DNA of 18,520 nucleotides, from contig DPJP01000015.1 in the NCBI GenBank assembly GCA_003542955.1, positions 9,903 to 28,422 of the forward strand, written 5' to 3'. The DNA comes from Armatimonadota bacterium (GTDB lineage Bacteria; Armatimonadota; Zipacnadia; Zipacnadales; UBA11051). The notes under the pieces were generated by a model that was not told the DNA's origin, searched no databases, and saw only the letters and a list, made by a program, of their open reading frames with translations. Made by a program: the position numbers and the translations under genes. Shown piece by piece: positions 1 through 5,907 of this stretch. Position 1 is the first letter of the stretch; each line of letters opens with the position of its first letter.

Positions 1-744
1 GCGCCGCTTGAACTCATAGATGGCCTGATGGATCAATACGGCCTTCTCGATGGCATTGACGCCGGTCCCACGCGCGGCGTGACCCGCCATGCCCTTCACA
101 TCGACCGCCGCGGTGAGGCAGCCGCTGCAACCGACGGTCAGCGTGTCGTCCTTGCCGTCGACGAAGACAGCCATGTCGGCGGTGTAGCCGGCATCCAGGC
201 ACGCCAGGGTTCCCGCACCACTGCCGTTGCATTCCTCGTCCACAACACTCTGGAAGATCAGCTTTCCCCGCAAGCCCTCGGCCACGGAGAGCAGTGCTTT
301 GATGGCACTCACACCTGCGACCACGCCACCCTTGCAGTCACTTGTGCCGCGGCCGAGCATCCTGCCGTCGCAGATCTCGGCGGACAGGGGATCGCCCTCG
401 AAGGTGTCTATCCCCACCGTGTCCATGTGGCCATTGACGATGATCGACGGCCCGTCGCCGCCGAAGTCCCACGTCGCTACCAGGTTCGGCCTGTCGGAGA
501 AGTCGCGACCGCGCGGCCCGATGACATTGGTGCGCTCGTAGATGTCGACCGGGCAGTCGAACATGTCGATGTGGGCGCCCATCCGCTCGAGCACGGGTCT
601 GAGGTACTCCTGGCCGGCCCTCTCCCCCGCCGGGCAGGCGTCCCCCGAGTACGGATTGGTGGTCTCGATGCGAATGAGGTCGGCGAGCATGGAGATGATT
701 GCGTCAGCCTCGGCGTCGACGTACTGGGTCAGTCTCTGTCGCAT
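1..744 (-). CDS. M20-family metallopeptidase (ArgE/DapE/acylase-type deacylase), 3' end beyond window
   Basis: The reading frame is open from an ATG at 744 down to base 1, so 248 N-terminal residues are present and the C-terminus lies outside. M20 enzymes hydrolyse N-acyl or peptide bonds with two zinc ions. The catalytic-domain motifs are visible in order: GHMD (His126, Asp128), GRGTSDCKGG (Asp156) and VVDEEC (Glu190 as likely general base, Glu191 as ligand), then Asp216 in AVFVD where the next metal ligand is expected. VKGMAGHAARGTGVNAIEKA near the cut edge resembles the start of the lid/dimerisation domain. A GGAG lies about 8 nt before the ATG. The gene starts 32 nt after the tautomerase gene on the same strand, so the two are probably co-transcribed. 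Substrate (acetylornithine, succinyl-diaminopimelate, acyl-amino acid) cannot be assigned. The final histidine ligand is not in view. Confidence 0.88.
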   Translation of the reverse strand, partial: MRQRLTQYVDAEADAIISMLADLIRIETTNPYSGDACPAGERAGQEYLRPVLERMGAHIDMFDCPVDIYERTNVIGPRGRDFSDRPNLVATWDFGGDGPSIIVNGHMDTVGIDTFEGDPLSAEICDGRMLGRGTSDCKGGVVAGVSAIKALLSVAEGLRGKLIFQSVVDEECNGSGAGTLACLDAGYTADMAVFVDGKDDTLTVGCSGCLTAAVDVKGMAGHAARGTGVNAIEKAVLIHQAIYEFKRR

Positions 745-776
745 GGGTTGGCTCCGTTCGCTCCGGGCTGCCGCGG

Positions 777-971
777 CTAGTCCGGGAATGCCTGGGAGGC
801 AGGCGTCCCGCCCATGCCCCAGTTGGCCTTGGGGTGCTCCTCGAGCAGCACGGTTACCGCTTCACGTGGGCACGGAAGGCTCTCCGAGACCGCGTCAGTC
901 ACCCTCGCGATGATCTCGGCCTTCTTGTCGTCACTGCGGCCCGGCCACAGCCTGATCTGCACAAAGGGCAT
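777..971 (-). CDS. 4-oxalocrotonate tautomerase-like small protein
   Basis: This 64-residue protein begins Met-Pro, so removal of Met would expose the N-terminal proline that is the catalytic base of the tautomerase superfamily. In mature numbering Pro1, Arg11 and Trp50 (in the NWGMGG stretch, where 4-oxalocrotonate tautomerase has Phe50) are in place, and the length matches the family's usual 60-65 residues. The residue corresponding to Arg39 appears to be Thr, so the natural substrate may differ from 4-oxalocrotonate. A GGAAGGGG purine run sits upstream of the ATG. It is the first gene of a likely two-gene unit with the M20 peptidase and is divergent from the sugar kinase. Family assignment is good; function in this organism is unknown. 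Confidence 0.82.
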   Translation of the reverse strand: MPFVQIRLWPGRSDDKKAEIIARVTDAVSESLPCPREAVTVLLEEHPKANWGMGGTPASQAFPD

Positions 972-1059
972 CCGATTCGCCCCTTCCGGGTAGTGAGTGT
1001 TCGCAATGAGCGGTACGCTTCGCCCGGCGACGCGCCTTCACCTTCACGGCAGGTGTGGC

Positions 1060-1096
1060 GCCGGCGACGGCGAACCTGCAGAGGTTGCGCGCCGGC
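1060..1096. repeat. Strong hairpin in the divergent tautomerase/kinase intergenic region
   Basis: GCCGGCG (1060-1066) pairs with CGCCGGC (1090-1096), and an inner perfect stem AACCT-GCAG-AGGTT (1073-1086) closes a 4-nt loop, giving 12 base pairs with one internal loop. It lies about 33 nt upstream of the kinase start. There is no T-run on either side, so it is not a typical intrinsic terminator. It could be a 5'-UTR structure or chance pairing in GC-rich DNA. Confidence 0.4.
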
Positions 1097-1129
1097 CCTG
1101 CAAGAGCAGCCACGAGAGGCCACAGTTGA

Positions 1130-2131
1130 GTGATCCGAATGCATGACATAGTCTGCGTAGGCAGCGCCACCGAGGACGTATTCGTGAGCGTCGAGGCGAT
1201 GAAGACGATCTCGGTGGCCGATCGGCATGACGAACAATGCTACATCGCCTTCGAGCATGGAGGCAAGATACCTGTCGAGAACATCTTCATCGCGACCGGC
1301 GGCGGCGCCACGAATACCGCCGTCGGCTTTGCACGTCTGGGCCTGAAGACCGGCATAGTCTCAATGGTTGGGACCGACGCCGCGGCAGAGCGCATCCTGG
1401 CCAAGCTCCGCCGTGAACGCGTCGACCTCGACGGCGTCGCTCGGACCCCAGACCATGCGACGGGCTACTCCGTGATTCTCACCTGCTTCACAGGCGATCG
1501 CACCGTGCTCGTCTACCGCGGCGCCTGCGCGGAGTTGAGCGAGTGCGACGTCAACTGGGAGATGCTCTCCTCGTCACGGTGGCTCTACCAGGCCTCGATG
1601 TCGGGGAAGAGCGCGTCGCTGTTTGGCCGGGTGTGTCTCTTCTGCAGAGAGCATGGGGTCAAGGTAGCCATCAACCCGGGGGGCACCCAACTCGCTGCCG
1701 GACTCGACGGGCTCCAGGAAGCCCTCGAAGCCTGTGATGTAGTCTACGTCAACAAGACGGAGGCCTACAGACTTGCGGGCGTTGAGCCCCGCCAGGGACA
1801 TGCCGACGAGATGCTCGTACTCGAGAAGCTGCACGCGGCGGGTTGCGAAACCGTGGTGATGACCGACGGTTCACGAGGGGCCGAGGCTTTCGACGGCGCC
1901 ACTCACTACACGGTCCCGGCGGTCGAGGTCAAGGTCGCCTCCACCCTCGGCGCCGGCGACGCATTCGCCTCGGGCTGTACGTCGGCGCTCGTGAAGGGCG
2001 CGAACCTGCGCGAAGCCCTCCGAGCGGGCTCGGTCAACGCCGCCAACGTGTGCAGATACCTCGGCGGCAAGCGTGGGCTCCTACGCGCCGACCAGTTGCA
2101 GAAGGCACTCGAGAATCTGCGCCCCTCGTAG
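1130..2131 (+). CDS. PfkB-family carbohydrate/nucleoside kinase
   Basis: A 333-residue cytoplasmic kinase of the ribokinase/PfkB fold, which phosphorylates sugars or nucleosides with ATP. The first signature is GGGATNTAVGFARLG (residues 57-71), the NxxE magnesium motif is NKTE (208-211), and the second signature holds the anion hole and catalytic Asp in TLGAGDAFASG (Asp277). The N-terminal strand is DIVCVGSATEDVFV. Two starts are possible: GTG at 1130, about 10 nt after GAGAGG, and ATG at 1139, only nine bases later; the purine spacing slightly favours 1130. Around residues 22-52 an extended segment replaces the short lid hairpin of ribokinase. It ends 19 bp from the convergent jag gene. The substrate is not identifiable: adenosine, fructose and 2-keto-3-deoxygluconate kinases all share these motifs. 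Confidence 0.88.
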   Translation: MIRMHDIVCVGSATEDVFVSVEAMKTISVADRHDEQCYIAFEHGGKIPVENIFIATGGGATNTAVGFARLGLKTGIVSMVGTDAAAERILAKLRRERVDLDGVARTPDHATGYSVILTCFTGDRTVLVYRGACAELSECDVNWEMLSSSRWLYQASMSGKSASLFGRVCLFCREHGVKVAINPGGTQLAAGLDGLQEALEACDVVYVNKTEAYRLAGVEPRQGHADEMLVLEKLHAAGCETVVMTDGSRGAEAFDGATHYTVPAVEVKVASTLGAGDAFASGCTSALVKGANLREALRAGSVNAANVCRYLGGKRGLLRADQLQKALENLRPS

Positions 2132-2150
2132 CGTCTGACGCGGCCGATGT

Positions 2151-2894
2151 CTATTGCTCAGTCGGGGAGATGACCAGGACGCGGTCTCTGCCCTCGCCCT
2201 CCGAGTACGTCTCCACTCCGGGATCGTCTCGCAGAGCCATGTGCACGATGCGGCGCTCGTATGCCTTGAGGTCTGGGATGACAACCTCCTCGCCGCGCTT
2301 CTTGGCGTCCGCGGCGTACTCGAGGGCCATCTCATGCAGAGTGTCTCTGTGCCGGCGCCGGTAGTCCTCCGCGTCGAGGATGATGCGAGCCCCGTCCTCG
2401 CGGGATCGGTTGGCGGCGATGGCGACAATGAGTTGGAGCGCGTCGAGCGTTTCACCCCTGCGCCCGATGATGAGCCCGAGGTTGTCGCCCTCGACATTGA
2501 GCGTGATCTCGCCGTCGCCTGTGCGCTCCGTCGCGATGTGGACGTTCTCCACACCGATCTCGGAGACGATGTGCTCTGCGATCTCAGCCGCCTTGAGGCC
2601 GACGAGTTCCAGCGTGCTCTCGTCGCCACACCAGTCCGCCCGCGCGGGTGCGCTGTCAAACTCCTCATCATCGGCGATCTGCTGTTGCCCGCCGACCTCA
2701 TCTGTGTCCGCGGATGCATCCTCCTCGACGAGCGTTGCCCGCACTCGGCACTCGCCGCCGCCGAACAGGCCTGCCAGCGTCCCGGGCTTGCTGATGACCT
2801 CGAACTCGAGCTGGTCCTCGGAGACGCCGAGCATCTCCGCGGCCATGCGCCTGGCTTCCTGCACATTCTTCCCCGTAGCCTCAACTGACTTCAT
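2151..2894 (-). CDS. jag: RNA-binding protein Jag/KhpB (SpoIIIJ-associated)
   Basis: This 247-residue protein has the standard three-part Jag layout: an N-terminal Jag_N domain (about 1-52, ending KPGTLAGLFGGGECRVRA), an acidic linker (about 55-90), a type II KH domain (about 95-168) with the GxxG loop IGRRGE (143-148), and a C-terminal R3H domain (about 172-245) with the Arg...His core in ERRIVHMAL. Jag/KhpB is a cytoplasmic RNA-binding protein, partner of KhpA in Firmicutes and linked to cell-division and envelope control; it is usually encoded directly after yidC, as here (62 nt gap). The ATG at 2894 is preceded by GGGGAAG at a 6-nt spacing. The acidic linker is longer than in minimal Jag proteins. 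Identification is very secure from order of domains and genomic position. Confidence 0.95.
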   Translation of the reverse strand: MKSVEATGKNVQEARRMAAEMLGVSEDQLEFEVISKPGTLAGLFGGGECRVRATLVEEDASADTDEVGGQQQIADDEEFDSAPARADWCGDESTLELVGLKAAEIAEHIVSEIGVENVHIATERTGDGEITLNVEGDNLGLIIGRRGETLDALQLIVAIAANRSREDGARIILDAEDYRRRHRDTLHEMALEYAADAKKRGEEVVIPDLKAYERRIVHMALRDDPGVETYSEGEGRDRVLVISPTEQ

Positions 2895-2956
2895 GTCAGA
2901 CTTCCCCTACCATCGAGTAATCGCGCATAGCGTGCCCCACGAAGATGGCGAGAGCG

Positions 2957-4666
2957 CTATTTGCGGGTGCCGGACTTTGGTTTCGCCGCCTTGCCGACCT
3001 TCTTGCCCTCGGCGGCGGCCTCCTTGGCCGCGTAGCTGTCAGGCTGCTCGTCGTCCTCCCCATCGTTGCCCTGCTTGCCGCTCGACATCAGCTTGACCAT
3101 GCTTGTGACAAAGCCGCCCGACTTCTTGGGCGCGGGCTCACCATCGCGTGGAGACACTTTGCTGTGGATGTAATGCTCCGCCGCGTAGATGATGTTGCTG
3201 GCCAACCAGTACAGAATGAACGCCGACGGCAGGGTGCGGAAGAAGAAGAAGAACATGACCGGCATCATCCAGGCCATCATCTTCTGTTGCTGCGCCTGCT
3301 CCGGGCTCATGGCACTGCTGGGATTGGTGGCCTGCATGAGCCTCTGGTAGAAGAACATGCTGGCGGCGTAGATCACCAGCAGCGGCAGGTCCGGGCCCGC
3401 AAGGTTCTTGACCCAGAAGAACGACGTGCCATCGAAGTGCCAGATGTAGGCGCGGATGCCCTGGTAGAGCATGATCAGGATCGGGAACTGGACGAGCATC
3501 GGCAGACACCCGCCAAGCGGGTTCACTCCGTTGGCCTGACAGAGCTTCCAGAACTCCTCCTGGAACTTCTGCTTGTCGTCGACATACTTCTCCTGAAGCG
3601 CCTTGATCTGCGGCTGCAGGCGCTGCATGGCGTGGGCCGATTCGAGCTGTTTCCGGCTCAGTGGCCAGACCAGCAGTCGGACGATGATAGCAATGAGAAC
3701 GATGCCCAGCGGAGCATTGCCCGCTGCGATGCCAACGAAGAAGTCGACGATCTTGTACTTGAACTGGGTTGAGTTCAGCGCGTCGAGCGATGGCCCGACC
3801 ACCTGACGCAGGGGCTGCTCGGCCCAGCGGTCTGTGGCCGGCATCCAGGTGAAGAAGGGGCATGTGCCATCCGGGCCAAGACCCGCGCACTGGTCCCACG
3901 CGCGGTTGTACAGCGCCCGCGCCTTCGCCTGATCGTTGAGTTCCTCGAGGGCTATCTGCGCTCCTCGCGACAGACAGAAACCGGCAAACTCAGTTCCGCC
4001 GCCACTCGTCGTCAGCGCCGCTGCCCCCTCGTAGGCCTCGACGGCCTTCTCGAAGGTGCCCTCGATCTCATGAATGCGACCCATTCGCAGCGCCGCCAGC
4101 CACCCGCAGGGAGTGATCTTGCTGGCCCGGATCGACCCGCTGTAGCCATCGGCGGTCTTCGTGCTTTCGACAATCCCCGTCACGATGACCGGCAGGCCGT
4201 CGATGTCGGCGGACGGGAAGCCCTCGGGGGCAACGCCTCCTCCGAGGGAAACCGGCAGCTCTCCCCCACTGGATACCAGCGTCGCCTCGTCGTTCTGGCC
4301 TTGGTGGTAGATGCCGTAGGTACTCAGGACCTGGCCCTGCACGTCGCCGAGGTGCTCGGCAATGGTCTCAATGGTCGCGACGGTCGGGCCCTTGGGGCCG
4401 CTGAACGCGCCTTTGAGGCTGTCAAGGAAGCCGGGCTTGGGTGTGTTCTTCTCAGTCCACTCGCGCAATGCCGTCAGAGTGGTGAGTTGCTCTGCGGGCT
4501 GCACGGACGTGTCGATGACGAGCTCAGGGGGCAGACCATCCTGAAATGCGATGCCGCCCTCGGCGCCCGCGCCGGCGGGTGCCCCCAGGACCATGCACGT
4601 ACAGAGGACGATGAGCAGCGCTCCGGCCGCGGCTCGGGCAATCGAGAAGTGTCTTGTGTGTGTCAC
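2957..4666 (-). CDS. yidC: Membrane protein insertase YidC/Oxa1 with atypical N-terminal region
   Basis: YidC inserts membrane proteins alone or with SecYEG. I place the start at GTG 4666: it overlaps the yidD stop (GTGA) and has GGAG 5 nt upstream, giving 569 residues; an in-frame GTG at 4705 is less likely. A signal/anchor segment spans residues 12-37. The insertase core (about 302-502) shows [10 protein letters not shown] with the conserved groove arginine (Arg330), the cytoplasmic hairpin from [11 protein letters not shown] to [14 protein letters not shown], and later transmembrane segments including [17 protein letters not shown]. The tail is lysine-rich and hydrophilic. Between anchor and core, about 260 residues do not resemble the P1 beta-sandwich of proteobacterial YidC. 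Instead there is a possible OB-like strand region (about 155-185) and a TPR-like helical pair (about 187-262). Overlap with yidD suggests translational coupling. Confidence 0.95.
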   Translation of the reverse strand: MTHTRHFSIARAAAGALLIVLCTCMVLGAPAGAGAEGGIAFQDGLPPELVIDTSVQPAEQLTTLTALREWTEKNTPKPGFLDSLKGAFSGPKGPTVATIETIAEHLGDVQGQVLSTYGIYHQGQNDEATLVSSGGELPVSLGGGVAPEGFPSADIDGLPVIVTGIVESTKTADGYSGSIRASKITPCGWLAALRMGRIHEIEGTFEKAVEAYEGAAALTTSGGGTEFAGFCLSRGAQIALEELNDQAKARALYNRAWDQCAGLGPDGTCPFFTWMPATDRWAEQPLRQVVGPSLDALNSTQFKYKIVDFFVGIAAGNAPLGIVLIAIIVRLLVWPLSRKQLESAHAMQRLQPQIKALQEKYVDDKQKFQEEFWKLCQANGVNPLGGCLPMLVQFPILIMLYQGIRAYIWHFDGTSFFWVKNLAGPDLPLLVIYAASMFFYQRLMQATNPSSAMSPEQAQQQKMMAWMMPVMFFFFFRTLPSAFILYWLASNIIYAAEHYIHSKVSPRDGEPAPKKSGGFVTSMVKLMSSGKQGNDGEDDEQPDSYAAKEAAAEGKKVGKAAKPKSGTRK

Positions 4667-4941
4667 TCTATCTCCGTAACTTCTGTCGCGCGTGCTGTAC
4701 AACACGCCTCATCGGTGTGTTGGGTGTCACCCGGGACGGGGTCATAGCCCCCGGCGTTGAACGGGTTGCACCGGCAGATGCGGTTGCATCCGAGCCACAG
4801 GCCCTTGAAGAAGCCGTGCACAGTGATGGCACGAGCCATGTACTCGGAGCATGTTGGCGTGAACCGGCACACGGGCGGCAGAAGCCGCGATATCGTGCGC
4901 TGGTAAAGACGAATCAGTGCAATGGCAAGCCTCGCCGTCAT
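4663..4941 (-). CDS. yidD: Membrane protein insertion efficiency factor YidD
   Basis: A 92-residue protein with the complete YidD signature: an N-terminal amphipathic helix ([16 protein letters not shown]), then [10 protein letters not shown] (Cys25, Cys31), [19 protein letters not shown] (Cys52, Cys56, Cys58) and GGYDPVP. YidD is associated with the inner face of the membrane and aids YidC-dependent insertion. The start codon overlaps the rnpA stop by four bases (ATGA) and its own stop overlaps the yidC start by four bases (GTGA), so the three genes look translationally coupled. The tail beyond GGYDPVP is longer than minimal YidD and carries two more cysteines (EACCTARA), which I would not over-interpret. 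Confidence 0.95.
   Translation of the reverse strand: MTARLAIALIRLYQRTISRLLPPVCRFTPTCSEYMARAITVHGFFKGLWLGCNRICRCNPFNAGGYDPVPGDTQHTDEACCTARATEVTEIE
4672..4675 (-). promoter_or_regulatory. Ribosome binding site choosing the yidC start
   Basis: GGAG on the minus strand lies 5 nt before GTG 4666, inside the end of yidD. It supports 4666 rather than the in-frame GTG at 4705 as the yidC start. Confidence 0.6.
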
Positions 4942-5309
4942 GTCGGCGTCCCGCCGTCGGGCGCAATCACACCCGCGCGTGCCAGAACCGAGTGTACCTC
5001 CGAGCGCAGCGTCACATAGTCGCTGTCGGCGGCGCTCGGACGCGCTATGAGAATCACATCATGCGGCCGGGCCCCCGCTGATACCAGCTCCCATGCCGCA
5101 TGTCTGAGGCGACGCCGCACCCGGTTCCTGCGTACCGCCTTCCCGACCTTTCGCGAGGTCACAAAGGCAATTCGCACCGTTGCCGGATCACCGGGCTCCG
5201 CGACCACGGCCGTCAGGTTCCGCGAGCCAAAGCGCCGCCCCCGCGCGAAGATGCGGCGGAAGTCCCTCTGCAGGCGTATGCTCGGCACTCTGGCCAAATC
5301 GCGCACCAT
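4938..5309 (-). CDS. rnpA: Ribonuclease P protein component
   Basis: A basic 123-residue protein, a normal length for RnpA, the protein subunit that helps the RNase P RNA bind pre-tRNA and remove its 5' leader. The signature RNR motif appears as [18 protein letters not shown] (about 54-71), preceded by the usual strands NLTAVVAE and RIAFVTSRK. The N-terminal [20 protein letters not shown] matches the family's opening helix and strand. The start is ATG 5309, only about 11 nt after the upstream membrane-protein gene, and the stop overlaps yidD. Unlike the near-universal bacterial order, no rpmH (L34) gene precedes it. Confidence 0.95.
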   Translation of the reverse strand: MVRDLARVPSIRLQRDFRRIFARGRRFGSRNLTAVVAEPGDPATVRIAFVTSRKVGKAVRRNRVRRRLRHAAWELVSAGARPHDVILIARPSAADSDYVTLRSEVHSVLARAGVIAPDGGTPT

Positions 5310-5320
5310 CTAGCTCGGTC

Positions 5321-5764
5321 TCACCGGCAACTTGCGTGGTGATTATAGCACATCACATGGTCGACGGCAAACAGCGCCGATGCTTCCGGCTCAGCCTGCC
5401 GGGCCTGTGTAGCCTGCACCCACAGCGCGGCGAAGATCGCCTGCATCATCACACACAAGACGACAATGCCCACGGCCTGCAGCACCGTCGCCTGGAACAC
5501 GGCGCGGGCGATGCCGGTCGCCAGGATTGCCCACAGCGCGATCAGAGCGATCTGCCAGGCCACCTCGACCCGACCAAGCGCGATCGCGAGCACGAGCGTT
5601 AGCGACCCCAGCAAGCCCGTCCCGAGCATACTCCGCAGCAGCGTGGCCCCGGGAGCACGAACGATGAAAGCGGAGAGCCACAGGCTGATCACCGCGAGCC
5701 CGAAGCCCACCAGCATGTAGGCCAACGAGTAGCCCGCATCCATCTGCTGCCCCGTCTCTGCCAT
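5321..5764 (-). CDS. Four-helix integral membrane protein of unknown function
   Basis: From ATG 5764 the product has 147 residues; an in-frame GTG at 5785 would add seven, but a GGGGAG 8 nt before 5764 supports the shorter form. Four hydrophobic helices are visible: LAYMLVGFGLAVISLWLSAF, SMLGTGLLGSLTLVLAIAL, IALIALWAILATGIARAVF and AVGIVVLCVMMQAIFAALWV, with short loops and no large soluble domain. I do not recognise a family. It sits immediately upstream of rnpA, separated by about 11 nt, in the place where rpmH is normally found, so it is probably the first gene of the rnpA-yidD-yidC-jag unit. Whether it has any link to membrane insertion is unknown. Confidence 0.75.
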   Translation of the reverse strand: MAETGQQMDAGYSLAYMLVGFGLAVISLWLSAFIVRAPGATLLRSMLGTGLLGSLTLVLAIALGRVEVAWQIALIALWAILATGIARAVFQATVLQAVGIVVLCVMMQAIFAALWVQATQARQAEPEASALFAVDHVMCYNHHASCR

Positions 5765-5772
5765 GCCGTCGT

Positions 5773-5778
5773 CTCCCC
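5773..5778 (-). promoter_or_regulatory. Ribosome binding site of the four-helix membrane protein
   Basis: GGGGAG on the minus strand lies 8 nt before ATG 5764 and lies within the coding part of the longer GTG 5785 alternative, which favours the 5764 start. Confidence 0.6.
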
Positions 5779-5897
5779 AGTACACAACACCGGCACTTCG
5801 CAGGCGATTCCCGCGACTGAAGGTTCATGCCGTAGTCTCTACGAATTGACAGTGCGCCGCCGCATTAAACCATTCAGACTGTGGATTGGCAAGTTCC

Positions 5898-5902
5898 GGA
5901 GG
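5898..5902 (+). promoter_or_regulatory. Ribosome binding site of the heparinase-like gene
   Basis: GGAGG ends 5 nt before ATG 5908. It fixes the start there rather than at the in-frame GTG 5881, and the 5908 start begins directly at the signal peptide. Confidence 0.75.
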
Positions 5903-5907
5903 TCCCC

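Noticed and set aside
28..780. Long plus-strand open frame (250 codons)
   Set aside because: It is the complement of the M20 peptidase, whose minus-strand translation shows the full motif series; the plus-strand product resembles nothing.
2132..2150. Terminator between the convergent kinase and jag genes
   Set aside because: The 19-bp gap has no stem followed by a T-run in either direction.
5846..5851. TTGACA as a -35 element for the heparinase-like gene
   Set aside because: No acceptable -10 is found 16-18 bp downstream, so I do not call a promoter; the CGTAG-TCT-CTACG dyad at 5831-5843 is also too short to call.
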